Assembly: GCA_964485395.1 (NCBI GenBank)
Contig: CAZAJF010000021.1
Location: 13,119-77,118, forward strand
Source of the DNA: JANNSO01 sp964485395
Lineage (GTDB): Bacteria; Spirochaetota; Spirochaetia; Treponematales; UBA12059
Reading direction: 5' to 3'
Length of the DNA: 64,000 nt
Of this stretch, positions 53,444 to 62,110 are shown one piece after another; position 1 is the first letter of the stretch, and every line of letters starts with the position of its first letter. The notes under the pieces were generated by a model. It did no database searches. It was not told the origin of the DNA and worked only from the letters and a program-made list of their open reading frames with translations. The translations under genes and the position numbers were made by a program.

Positions 53444-54463
53444 TTACTGCGTAAAAATACGGGTGTCCTGCGCCAGACGTTCACGCCGCCCTTCAAAAAA
53501 CAATTGAAGCCAGCCCTCCGAGCCAGGACTGTCCTTCCAATATTCCAGGCAGTCTATATAAATACTTGCTTCCAGCAAATCCACGAAACACAGGACATCC
53601 GCAGGCTCAACGACGACGCCGCGAAGCTCGGCACGATAGGTCTCACGTATCAAGCCGCCCAAGCGCTGGATTTCAGAGTTCTTGCCGGGACACTGAACGA
53701 TGACGCTCAAGTCGAAAAGGAGCAGGGCGACATCCAGGGCAAAAGGCCCGACGCAGGCGTTGTCGAAATCGCAGAAAGCTACCGTGCCTTTTTCCTGATC
53801 GTAAATAACGTTGCTGAAATGAATATCGCCATGCACGATTCCTGTTTTTCCGGGGGATTCCGCGATTGCCAGGCATCGATCCATGCGCTCCCGGTATCGC
53901 CGCGCGATAAGCGCGTCGGGGAAATCTTTTGCCTTTGCGGTAACGTAGCAATTTTCAGTTTGATGCCAGTTAGGAACAGTAGATTCAACGCCCTGGAAAG
54001 TCAAAGAGTTTTCATGAAAACGGCTCAAGGACGCTCCCATGGCCCTAAAACCGGCGTCTGGAATATCGCCAGGCTTTATCAGCTCGTGGGAGCGACCGGA
54101 TGCCCGCGCAAGGACCGTCACCAAACGATCCGCGCCGTCGCTATCCCGCACGCACTCCACGAGCGCCCCCGATGCCGAACGCAAGGGAGCTACGACGTTG
54201 GACCCCGCCGAATAATGCCGCTCGAGGTTGAGCATGGCCGCCTCGAGGGAAGAACGCTCAGCTCCCAAATGCGCAAGCCTGATTATATAGTGCCCGCCAG
54301 GGGTCGAGACGGAATAACTCTCATTGGAGTTTCCTTCAGTTAAGGATTCTACTGACACGAGCTCAAGACGATAGGATCCGGTGATCGCGCCGAGCACAGC
54401 CGTTATTTTTTCTTGCAAAATTGCCTCCAGCCGTATTCGCGGCATCGGTACAGGATATTCCAT
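53444..54463 (-). CDS. Aminoglycoside-phosphotransferase-family kinase
   Basis: Protein-kinase-like small-molecule kinase of the APH/choline-kinase group. Of 339 residues, the N-lobe has EGNSNESYSVSTPGGHYIIR (glycine-rich loop and lysine-equivalent region) and the catalytic loop is GIVHGDIHFSNVIYD (about 221-235) with the catalytic Asp and Asn; the metal-binding Asp lies in CDFDNACVGPFALDVA. Similar bacterial proteins phosphorylate homoserine, choline, sugars or drugs; the acceptor is unknown. An open frame extends to 54634, but 54463 is the first start followed by a family-like N-terminus. Confidence 0.85.
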   Translation of the reverse strand: MEYPVPMPRIRLEAILQEKITAVLGAITGSYRLELVSVESLTEGNSNESYSVSTPGGHYIIRLAHLGAERSSLEAAMLNLERHYSAGSNVVAPLRSASGALVECVRDSDGADRLVTVLARASGRSHELIKPGDIPDAGFRAMGASLSRFHENSLTFQGVESTVPNWHQTENCYVTAKAKDFPDALIARRYRERMDRCLAIAESPGKTGIVHGDIHFSNVIYDQEKGTVAFCDFDNACVGPFALDVALLLFDLSVIVQCPGKNSEIQRLGGLIRETYRAELRGVVVEPADVLCFVDLLEASIYIDCLEYWKDSPGSEGWLQLFFEGRRERLAQDTRIFTQ

Positions 54464-54840
54464 ATGTAAGCCCCGGAAAAGGGATAAAACAAATATATTC
54501 AAGTCGATTACAGTCGGATTAAAACGGTACCATGCGCCTCTACCGGAAAATTCACCCTGAAATCCGGCTGCTATCCGCAGCAGGTCGGCAGCCGCAAGAC
54601 TTGGCGACAAGTAGGAGCCCCCATCAGAAATCATGTAATATTTTATTAGAATCCATGGAGGCTATAGTCCGCCGCACCGCGCATAAAAACCACAGAGGAA
54701 AAACTTCCCCAAGGAACGGCGAACATGAAGCGCTACAAGATGGATGACAAGGACATAACAGGAGCCGTATTGAATGAATCCTTATGCCGGATAAAGCCTT
54801 CACTATTGCTACTTAGCCGGAATTGGCTTACAGTTCAGGA
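54464..54840. other. Divergent intergenic region, kinase gene to chimera gene
   Basis: A 377-base gap. A possible -10 box TATAGT (54663-54668) faces the chimera but has no good -35. An open frame MKRYKMDDKDITGAV from 54725 runs 198 bases in a different frame and overlaps the chimera start; I see no family resemblance and do not call it. No promoter for the kinase gene could be fixed. Confidence 0.4.
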
Positions 54841-57800
54841 ATGGAAAACCAGCCTCTGCCCGGCGCTTTGGGCACAAGAATCAATGATTATCCGGGCATC
54901 GCAGCGGAAAAATATCACGTAGCCATAGAGCGGGTCGCGAATGTACACCGCAGGTTCCAAAAAGAACTTGACGTAATCCAGCGGGAGATCGGCACGCAGG
55001 GTGCCTTATCCACGATCGCGCTGGAACGCTGCCTGGAAGTGAGCCCTTTTATCGAGACGATAACCCGAAATACGGGCGAAATCGGTGACATAGCCCGACA
55101 GGCGGGCAAGCACGTGCAGGACGGCCGCTTAGGTCTCCAAGATTCCGTAACCGAAGTTAGGTCGGCGATCGGGCAATTGCGCGCACGCAACCTGGAAATG
55201 CAGAAGATTCGCGACATTAGCCGGCACGTTACGGAAAGTATCAATAAAATCGCCGAAATAGCCTTGGAAAACAAGGTAATCGCCATCAATGCCTCAGTCA
55301 CCGCCAGCAAAGCCAGCGACAAGGTAAAAGGCTTCAAGGTTATCGCCAACGAAATTACGAAACTATCCGCCGGCATGTCTGAACGCGTCGGCATGATCGT
55401 CGAGCTGTCCACCCAGGTCAGCGCGCGCATGGAGCAAATCATCTCTTATATGGAAGAAAGCATCCAATCGACCCAAAAAGCAATGGGAACAATCGACGAT
55501 GCCTTCGGCCTGCTCAATCAAATCGAAGAAACCATCACGGATACCGCGAAAGCCAATGCCACGCTACTCGCGGAAAATCATATGCTTGCAAAAAAAATGC
55601 GATCACTCAACGAAGCCATGAGCGTCATCGAAAACAATATCATAAGCACTGGATACCAAACCGACGAAGTTCAGAAAAGCATGCGCGAGCAAGCTGCGCT
55701 CATACAGGGAATCTTGCGGATTCTTCCCGATCTCCAAGCCGTCTGCGACTCGATCGCCACCGCTGAAACCCGGGCCGGCGACAGGACTGAAAAAAAACTG
55801 CGCTGCTGCGAATCGGCTCTGGACAATTACGACCCGACGCATACAAGAATGCTGCGGGAAATGCATTACATCACGTTTACTTGCATTCGGCTGCTTCGAT
55901 ACTCCAGCGATAAAAAATTGGTACCCTATCTTGCGGAGACATGGTTCCTGCTCCCGGACGGAAGGACATGGGAATTCAACTTGAAGGAACACGTGGAGTT
56001 CGGCGACGGAACCGTGATATCCAGCAACGACGTAAAGTTTTCCCTGGAACGGCTCATGAACCCGGCCCTAAAATCGCCCTACGGAAACCTTTTCAGCGTT
56101 ATAGAAGGATATGAGGATTTCGTTTCGGGGAGAACTGGTTCCGTCCGCGGCATCGTGCCTGTCGACAGGGTAACGATACGGATAACGCTAAAAAGCTCGT
56201 TCAATTTCTTCCTGAGCCTGTTGGCGCTTTCTTTCTCCTCCATCATAAAGGAAGATAGGACAGCCTTCTCGAGAAAGCTCGGGAAGGAAGAACTGGTCTC
56301 GGCCGGCCCCTTCCGTTACGCCGAAAGCGCGGATCCCGACGTCGACCTGCTCGTGTGCAATAATAAATTCATTAACGGTCGCCCTTTCCTGGACAGCATG
56401 GAAATAAGGAGGAACCAGGGCAACAGCGCGGAGGCCGTCGCGACGGGCAGCCTGGATCTCGCCTACGGAATACCCGCGGCCAGCGAGGATATCTTCAGGA
56501 AGCACGGCTTCAAAGGCGAACTTCGCTACTACGCCTCTCGCTATTGCTACAGCCTCGTCGTCAACTTCAGGAAGGACAATTTCCTGACCAGAAACGCCGA
56601 ATTGAGGCGCGCCTTGGTCATGGCCATAAACAAGGACGATATCGTGGCAAACGCGCTCGGGGGAAAAGCCGTACGCGCGGACGCCGTGCTTCCCGCGGAA
56701 ACCCTGGATATCGGCGGAAGAAGATTTATAGACTACGACCTTGAAAAGGCAAAAAATATTATCTTATCCTATAAAAACCGCGAGAACCTGGACAAACCCA
56801 TCAATCTAGCGTTTCGCGGATATCTGGCCATTCCCAACATGGAAAAAATCGCCGCGATGATAGAAAAAACATTCGTTCAGCTCGGCCTCAAGGTAAATCT
56901 CAGCATTCATCCGGCCAATACCCCGATCAGCGCCTTTACAGAGGAATACGACTTGGTATTCCTGGGCTTCCTCTCCGAGCTGGATCTTTACTCCGCCTTG
57001 GAACCGTTTATAAATCCCGATGGCGGCGACAACTATTTCAAGTATCAGAATAAAGAGATTTTTTCGGCTCTCAACGATTCGCTAACGATCAAGGATAACA
57101 AGGCTAGGACGGAAGCTTTCATCCGCATCCTGGAACAATTAACCCTCGACGTATTTGCCATGCCTCTTTTCTTCGTAAAATCGATTCTCGCGATCCGAAA
57201 GAACGTGCACTCGGTTTTTCTTTCTTCGGAGGAATCGTTTTTCCCGGACGCGACATACCTTGCGGCCGACAAAAATCCGGCAGCTTCGTTACTGGACACG
57301 ACGACTCACGTAGAGGCTGCGACACTCGCGCGATACGGCGACATCATACGAAAATTGGATACGGAGACGGGAACAATCGCCATAACCTCGGAGAAGCTCA
57401 TAACGACGGGACAAACCATAAGCACTCTCCTGGAGGCACAGCGGGAGAGCATAAGAACATCCAATGACCTGTTCAGTTCGTTCGCCGCCAGCGCCGAGGC
57501 TGCCCAAGCGACGAGAATCGGCGTAGCTGAAAAAATCCGAGCTACCAGCGAAGAGGTAGGCATGAGCAGCCGAGCGGCGGACCTTATCCAGTCAGGCTTG
57601 CTGGATCTGGCTACCGCGCTCGAAACTACGTTCCGATCACTCGACCAGGTCAAGAAAGACATCAGGAAAATGCTGTCCATCGTGGACAACATCAACGAGT
57701 CGAACGGCTTGATCGCCTCGGTAGCCATCAACGCCGCGATCATCTCCGCAAAGACCGACGTGCGCGGCGGAGACCTCGTCAAGGTTTCCCAAGCCATTTC

Positions 57801-58215
57801 CGAGCAGGCGAAACGGAATACCGACAACACCAACACGACGAAACAGATACTGGAAGAAATGGGTCACACGGTCGCCGATCATTTCGACTTCCTGAATATC
57901 ATGGTACGGGGCATCAATATCGCCGACAGGCGAGTAGGCCAAAGCGGCGACGTTCTAAAAAAAGTCGTGCCCCTCCTCGCCAACATAAATAAAAAAAGCC
58001 AAGCTACCGAGGAGACATCCGCGGAGTTGGCGACGCTCGTCGCGGACGCCCGCGGTTCCGTAGGCCAGATAAACGAAAAAGTAAGCGCGCTCGCGCAAAA
58101 TGCCGAGACTCTGCGATTTGGCCTGGATATGGAACAGGCAGTCGCCGATGTCCTTAAAGACATTGCGTGGATCAACACGGACATCGCCAGGTTCCTCGCG
58201 CAGGCCGATTACTAG
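54841..58215 (+). CDS. Chemoreceptor-like/solute-binding (SBP family 5) sandwich protein
   Basis: A 1124-residue protein with an unusual order. Residues ~1-310 are long helices resembling a methyl-accepting signalling domain, with a degenerate hairpin tip (ENKVIAINASVTASKASDKV near 143). About 323-810 are a family 5 solute-binding domain of oligopeptide/nickel-type binding proteins (LAETWFLLPDGRTWEFNLKE, then RRALVMAINKDDIV). About 811-1124 are a second helical domain with a tip-like NGLIASVAINAAIISAKTDV near 955. There is no signal peptide and no membrane segment, so the binding domain seems to be cytoplasmic. The CheA-contact residues are poorly conserved in both tips. Starts TTG 54823 and ATG 54841 are both open; neither has a good ribosome-binding site. 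Confidence 0.8.
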   Translation: MENQPLPGALGTRINDYPGIAAEKYHVAIERVANVHRRFQKELDVIQREIGTQGALSTIALERCLEVSPFIETITRNTGEIGDIARQAGKHVQDGRLGLQDSVTEVRSAIGQLRARNLEMQKIRDISRHVTESINKIAEIALENKVIAINASVTASKASDKVKGFKVIANEITKLSAGMSERVGMIVELSTQVSARMEQIISYMEESIQSTQKAMGTIDDAFGLLNQIEETITDTAKANATLLAENHMLAKKMRSLNEAMSVIENNIISTGYQTDEVQKSMREQAALIQGILRILPDLQAVCDSIATAETRAGDRTEKKLRCCESALDNYDPTHTRMLREMHYITFTCIRLLRYSSDKKLVPYLAETWFLLPDGRTWEFNLKEHVEFGDGTVISSNDVKFSLERLMNPALKSPYGNLFSVIEGYEDFVSGRTGSVRGIVPVDRVTIRITLKSSFNFFLSLLALSFSSIIKEDRTAFSRKLGKEELVSAGPFRYAESADPDVDLLVCNNKFINGRPFLDSMEIRRNQGNSAEAVATGSLDLAYGIPAASEDIFRKHGFKGELRYYASRYCYSLVVNFRKDNFLTRNAELRRALVMAINKDDIVANALGGKAVRADAVLPAETLDIGGRRFIDYDLEKAKNIILSYKNRENLDKPINLAFRGYLAIPNMEKIAAMIEKTFVQLGLKVNLSIHPANTPISAFTEEYDLVFLGFLSELDLYSALEPFINPDGGDNYFKYQNKEIFSALNDSLTIKDNKARTEAFIRILEQLTLDVFAMPLFFVKSILAIRKNVHSVFLSSEESFFPDATYLAADKNPAASLLDTTTHVEAATLARYGDIIRKLDTETGTIAITSEKLITTGQTISTLLEAQRESIRTSNDLFSSFAASAEAAQATRIGVAEKIRATSEEVGMSSRAADLIQSGLLDLATALETTFRSLDQVKKDIRKMLSIVDNINESNGLIASVAINAAIISAKTDVRGGDLVKVSQAISEQAKRNTDNTNTTKQILEEMGHTVADHFDFLNIMVRGINIADRRVGQSGDVLKKVVPLLANINKKSQATEETSAELATLVADARGSVGQINEKVSALAQNAETLRFGLDMEQAVADVLKDIAWINTDIARFLAQADY

Positions 58216-58322
58216 GATTGTGTCGGCGTTTGATTCCCGGGAGGCTGCGTCCTTAAGCCTGGAATCGCCGGCTCAGGCGATTATGGTGTTTATATTTACT
58301 AACTAGACCATGGCTTGCGGAC

Positions 58323-58401
58323 AATACAAGCATCCAGGGCATTGCACTTGACGAACATTACACCCCCTGCGGCAGGCTGGGCAGCAAGGGGCGCTTGTAT
58401 T
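58323..58401. repeat. Long imperfect hairpin between converging genes
   Basis: AATACAAGC (58323-58331) pairs with GCTTGTATT (58393-58401). Inside, CTGC/GCAG (58367-58370 with 58381-58384) and CCCC/GGGG (58363-58366 with 58388-58391) form a second, bulged stem around a 10-base loop. The inner sequence is not T-tailed, so a simple terminator is unlikely. It lies between the chimera stop and the SBP family 3 gene. A structured RNA or a shared transcription barrier are the options. Confidence 0.4.
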
Positions 58402-58410
58402 CGGCCGACC

Positions 58411-59151
58411 TTATTTAATCGCGCCTAAATATTTGACTACGATTTTTGCATAGGTTCCGTCTTTTACCATCGAATCGAATGAAGCCTTCCATTTGGCGAC
58501 GGTCGCATCGGGGACATCGATTGAAAAAGCGATATAGAGCTGCAGCGAATTCACAATGAGGACTTCTTCTATGCCGGTTGTATCGATCTTGTTCTTTCGC
58601 GCCGCTTCATAGAACGACGGAGCGGAAGTCAATACTAAATCAAGGCGATCGGCCATCAGCATCTGCACAAGCGCATCGGAAGTCTGCTGAGCGCTTATAT
58701 TCGTAAAACCGGCTTTGGTAAGCGCCTCGTTGGAGGCGGAACCGATAGCGACACCGACTGATTTTGCGACTTTTGCGTCAGCCAATACTTTTACCTTGAA
58801 TTTACTGGGCTTCTTGGCGAAAATCGACTCGTTCATCGACGCAATGGGCCCTACCCACTTATACAGCGGTTTTCGCTCATCGTTCATGGCGGTGGAAAAA
58901 AGAACCTGCATCTTCTGGGTGTTGATATTATTTAACGCCCTGGCCCAAGGAAGGAATACTATCGGAAGCACTTCCTTGTTCCTTACCATTATTTCGTTGA
59001 CTACGTCGCACGAAAGGCCAGAAGCTTTGCCGTTGACTTCGACATTGAAGGGCGGCCAATCCTCAGTCATCACCGTTAAAGTTTGCGCCTGAACCGCTGC
59101 GGAAACGCAGAGCAACAGTGCAACAACGAAGGCCAAGTTTTTTGTTTTCAT
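58411..59151 (-). CDS. Amino-acid-type ABC transporter substrate-binding protein (SBP family 3)
   Basis: Periplasmic binding protein of 246 residues. It has a signal peptide (about 1-22, ends AAVQAQ) and the family 3 start LTVMTEDWPPFNVEVNGKAS with SGLSCDVVNEIM, then GVAIGSASNEALTKAGF and SDALVQMLMADRLDLVLTSA. No permease or ATPase gene is next to it. The binding site residues are not those of a well-known amino-acid binder, so the ligand is open. AGGAGG precedes the ATG. A sensor or orphan-binder role is possible. Confidence 0.88.
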   Translation of the reverse strand: MKTKNLAFVVALLLCVSAAVQAQTLTVMTEDWPPFNVEVNGKASGLSCDVVNEIMVRNKEVLPIVFLPWARALNNINTQKMQVLFSTAMNDERKPLYKWVGPIASMNESIFAKKPSKFKVKVLADAKVAKSVGVAIGSASNEALTKAGFTNISAQQTSDALVQMLMADRLDLVLTSAPSFYEAARKNKIDTTGIEEVLIVNSLQLYIAFSIDVPDATVAKWKASFDSMVKDGTYAKIVVKYLGAIK

Positions 59152-59311
59152 GATATCCTCCTAAAACTCAAGGCACCTCGAAAAACCTCTTGTTCATTCG
59201 CGATGTCAAACTTCCGGCAACGCCGTATTAATAAGTTTAAGATGCCGTTTATTATTTTCAAGAGGAAAAATAATTTTTATTACTATTTTGGAGATATATC
59301 AGATTTTGCTT

Positions 59312-59450
59312 TCAGCGGGCAATAGCGGTTAATCTTTCTTGCATTTCTAAAATTTCAGCTTGTGTTCTAACAGTGTCTTGCGCGCACTGAAATATCTCGC
59401 GACGGCCATTTCATTAAGTTTGGATAATTCAAGAACGGATGGTTTTTACA
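59312..59450 (-). pseudogene. Possible gene relic (low confidence)
   Basis: On the minus strand, 59312-59410 reads as REIFQCAQDTVRTQAEILEM then QERLTAIAR and a stop, a plausible helical C-terminus with AT-rich codons (AGA, TTA) unlike its neighbours. Just upstream a second frame reads LELSKLNEMAVARYF. The two pieces could be one frame-shifted gene remnant, or chance. No start codon or ribosome-binding site is convincing. Confidence 0.25.
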
Positions 59451-59462
59451 ATAATAAAAATA

Positions 59463-59490
59463 CTTCATGCGAGCGGGCGCTCGCATGAAG
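59463..59490 (-). terminator. Terminator of the NatAB-like operon
   Basis: 13-bp stem CTTCATGCGAGCG / CGCTCGCATGAAG with a 2-base loop. The minus-strand tail TATTTTTATTATT is T-rich; the plus tail is weaker. It lies about 160 bases past the permease stop, with the tandem duplication between. Confidence 0.7.
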
Positions 59491-59549
59491 ATCTTCTTTT
59501 TACAACAAAAGCGTCCTTATACCCGCCCCCAAACATACCGCGCGCAAGG

Positions 59550-59660
59550 ATGCGCGCTCATGTTAAGACCGTCCTTTAAGGACGGCAACGTCACGGATGA
59601 CGAAGATGCGCGCTCATTTAAGGACCGTCCTTTAAGGACGGCGACGTCACGGATGACGAA
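59550..59660. repeat. 56-bp tandem duplication with palindrome at the ABC permease 3' end
   Basis: Two copies (59550-59605 and 59606-59660) share ATGCGCGCTCAT, the palindrome CCGTCCTTTAAGGACGG and GTCACGGATGACGAA; a few bases differ. The right-hand copy includes the last codons and stop of the ABC permease gene (59647). The first copy also overlaps GCGCGC...GCGCGC. The pattern suggests a local duplication that kept a palindrome. Confidence 0.8.
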
Positions 59661-60879
59661 GCCACTGAAGGACTTCGGAGAACTTGGGGCGTTTACCCGT
59701 CATGAGAATGCCGATGCGGAATATCTTGGCCGCAAAAAGCGTCATGCCCGCTATGGTGATGAGCAGAATGCCAACGCAGAGAGCAAGCTCCCAGGCGGCC
59801 ACGGGAGATACAAGAACGCGCACCAGCATCACGATGGGGCTCGTAAGCGGGAAAAACGAAAGCCCTATGGTCAGGGGACCGCTGGGATTCATCACGATGG
59901 GGCTGATCATGACCATGGGAATCATGAGGCAAAAAATGAGCGGCCAGGCCAATTGCCCCAGGTGATGCTCGTCCTCCGCCGCCGCGCCTAAAGCCGCGTA
60001 CCCGGCGGCATAGATGAAGAAGGCCAGTATAAAAAATATAACAAGCCAGACGAAGCTGCCGACCGTTATCACCGACGGCATCGAGAAATGGAGCGCCGGC
60101 CCTACCACGAGGATGAGCAGGATGCCCATGCCCATCCAGGCGAGGTACTGAAGGATACCCGCCATGCCAAGGCCCAGGATCTTGCCGAACATGAGCTCCT
60201 TGCTGGAAACGCAGGACAGCATTATCTCCACGGTCTTGGAGGTTTTTTCCTGTACGACCGATCGGCCTATCATCTGGCCGTAGAGCAATATGGTCATGTA
60301 AAGCAACATGACGAAGGCGAGCGCCGTGAAGAGGATGCCCAGGAAATCGTTGTCGCCGTTTTCAGTCTCGCTCTTGTCGGCGCCGAGTTTTATTACGCTG
60401 AAGGTCGGCTTCGCGTTCAGTTTTCGCATGAGGACAGGGTCGATGCCGCTGGCGGCGATGCGCGTCTCGGTGACTATGGCGGCAAGGGTGCCCTCGATCA
60501 TGCCGAAGGTTATCGCCTCCGTGCCGCTCTTGGTAAAGTAGGAGGAGCCTTTGTCCATCCATTCGGGCGACAGCGAAAGATAACCCGAGTATTCCCCGGC
60601 GAGCACGGCGTCCTTCGCCGCCTCGGCATCGGAAATCTCGACGAGCTTCATGCCCTGCGTTTCCAAGGCTCCGGATAGCGCCGAATAGACTGCCGGAACG
60701 GCACCCGATACGGCTACGGGCTTGCCCGAGGTCATGACTCCCGGATTCCGGGTGATGAACGTGGGCAGTACGGTTACGGCCAGGATAAGGAAAGGGCCAA
60801 GTATAGTTATTATAACAAACGCCTTGTTTGCCGCGGCGAGCTTGAACTCGCGCATCGCTATGCGGAAAGTATTACGCAT
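59647..60879 (-). CDS. ABC-2-type transporter permease (NatB-like)
   Basis: Membrane subunit of an ABC exporter. The 410 residues have one helix near the N-terminus (AFVIITILGPFLILAVTVLP), a large extracytoplasmic domain (~50-170), then about five or six helices (for example LFTALAFVMLLYMTILLYGQ, VQEKTSKTVEIMLSCVSSKE at the coupling helix, GFVWLVIFF-type region). It resembles NatB/YhaP, which in Bacillus moves sodium or drugs. Its start overlaps the ATPase gene by 8 bases; the stop lies within a tandem duplication. Substrate unknown. Confidence 0.85.
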   Translation of the reverse strand: MRNTFRIAMREFKLAAANKAFVIITILGPFLILAVTVLPTFITRNPGVMTSGKPVAVSGAVPAVYSALSGALETQGMKLVEISDAEAAKDAVLAGEYSGYLSLSPEWMDKGSSYFTKSGTEAITFGMIEGTLAAIVTETRIAASGIDPVLMRKLNAKPTFSVIKLGADKSETENGDNDFLGILFTALAFVMLLYMTILLYGQMIGRSVVQEKTSKTVEIMLSCVSSKELMFGKILGLGMAGILQYLAWMGMGILLILVVGPALHFSMPSVITVGSFVWLVIFFILAFFIYAAGYAALGAAAEDEHHLGQLAWPLIFCLMIPMVMISPIVMNPSGPLTIGLSFFPLTSPIVMLVRVLVSPVAAWELALCVGILLITIAGMTLFAAKIFRIGILMTGKRPKFSEVLQWLRHP

Positions 60880-61792
60880 TGATTTTCTCCCCGGAGTCGT
60901 TTACCTTTGCGCCGGTAAGGCTTATGAATATCTTGTGGAGGCTGGGCGCCATGAGTTCGAAACGGCGCACGGACAGCATGCCCACCAAGGCTCCATACAG
61001 CGCCGTAACGGAATCCTTGTCGCGCAGCTCCACTTCCAGCCAGCGGGGATATTCCGTCACACCGGCCACGAACGGCAGATCGCGCACGAAGGACGCCTCG
61101 CCGTCATATTCAATCTGTACCGAATTCCTGCCGTGCCTCGACTTGACTTCCGCGACCGGGCCGGATAAGACCGCCCTGCCCTTGTCTATAAGGAGCAGAC
61201 TGTCGCAAATTTTTTCGGCATGGTCCATGATGTGCGTGGAAAACAGCACCGTCTTGCCGCGCTCCTTGAGCTCCACCATTATGGACAGGAGCAGTTCCTG
61301 AGACATGGGGTCGAGTCCGGAAAATGGTTCGTCGAACAGGATAAGGCTCGGGTCGTGCACGATGGTGCCGATGAACTGCACTTTTTGCGCCATGCCCTTG
61401 GAGAGTTCCTCGAGCTTGCGGCTCTTCCAGTCGGAAAGGTCGAAGCGCTCAAGCCAGGCTTCAGCGCTCGCCTTGGCGGCGGCATCGGTCATGCCCTTCA
61501 GCGCGCCCAGGAAAACGAGCGTCTCCAGCACCTTGCTTTTTTTATACAGCCCGCGTTCTTCAGGCAGGTACCCGATCATGGTTTTATCTTCCAAGGCTAC
61601 AGGCTTGCCGTTGAACAGTATCCGCCCCGCGTCGGGAGCGATTATGTTCATGATCATGCGTATGGTAGTGGACTTTCCCGCCCCATTGGGTCCGATTAGA
61701 CCGAAAATCTCTCCCGGCTTGGCCGCAAACGAGATTCCGTCCACTGCCGTAACGCTTTCATAGGTCTTTACGACTGATTCGACATCAAGCAT
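60872..61792 (-). CDS. ABC transporter ATP-binding protein (NatA-like)
   Basis: Cytoplasmic ATPase of 306 residues. Motifs in order: Walker A GPNGAGKST (near 33-42), Q-loop region, signature LSKGMAQKVQFIGTIVHDPS (LSKGMAQK type), Walker B LILFDEPFSGLDPMSQ, and switch histidine in VLFSTHIMD. The C-terminal 90 residues are the regulatory domain seen in NatA-like ATPases. Start 61792 has AAGGAG five bases upstream; 61807 is open but has none. Confidence 0.95.
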   Translation of the reverse strand: MLDVESVVKTYESVTAVDGISFAAKPGEIFGLIGPNGAGKSTTIRMIMNIIAPDAGRILFNGKPVALEDKTMIGYLPEERGLYKKSKVLETLVFLGALKGMTDAAAKASAEAWLERFDLSDWKSRKLEELSKGMAQKVQFIGTIVHDPSLILFDEPFSGLDPMSQELLLSIMVELKERGKTVLFSTHIMDHAEKICDSLLLIDKGRAVLSGPVAEVKSRHGRNSVQIEYDGEASFVRDLPFVAGVTEYPRWLEVELRDKDSVTALYGALVGMLSVRRFELMAPSLHKIFISLTGAKVNDSGEKINA

Positions 61793-61855
61793 TCGTGCTC
61801 CTTTCATACCGATAAACCGGCATCGGCCGCGTTTATTTCGGCTTTTACGAGGGCT

Positions 61856-61884
61856 AGTTTATTGAATCATTTTTAATCTGTCAA
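61856..61884 (-). promoter_or_regulatory. Promoter of the NatAB-like operon
   Basis: Minus strand TTGACA (61879-61884), 17-base spacer, TAAACT (61856-61861), about 64 bases before the ATPase ATG. Good -35, moderate -10. Confidence 0.65.
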
Positions 61885-61973
61885 GCCTGCTTTACATTTT
61901 ACGCATTCAAGGATTATGCGCGCTCATTGCTTGCACTCGGGTTAGTTTACAGTTGGGACAGACGGCACGCCAG

Positions 61974-62024
61974 GCAACCGGCGCTCATCGCTGCTCAATC
62001 AGAAATCCGGTTGCTTCTTTTTTT
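61974..62024 (+). terminator. Hairpin with T-run, upstream of the 62111 gene
   Basis: GCAACCGG (61974-61981) pairs with CCGGTTGC (62007-62014), a perfect 8-bp stem with a 25-base loop, followed by TTCTTTTTTT. It stands in the 318-base gap between the ABC operon and the lipoprotein gene, where no plus-strand gene lies upstream. It could end a short, unannotated RNA; the ~70-base stretch before it (about 61905-61973) has no open frame I can support. Otherwise this gap holds only the ABC promoter. Confidence 0.4.
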
Positions 62025-62110
62025 AAAGTTCTATAACCTGAGGGAAGAAAAAATGCGTACAGTAAACCTACTGAAAATAAAAACGCATTTATAAATACAA
62101 TGGAGGCTCC

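Noticed and set aside
54725..54922. Small open frame upstream of the chimera considered as a gene
   Set aside because: It overlaps the chimera in a different frame and shows no family resemblance; a frameshift in the chimera start could not be shown.
59550..59660. Tandem repeats considered as a CRISPR array
   Set aside because: Only two adjacent copies, no spacers, and the unit contains a gene end.
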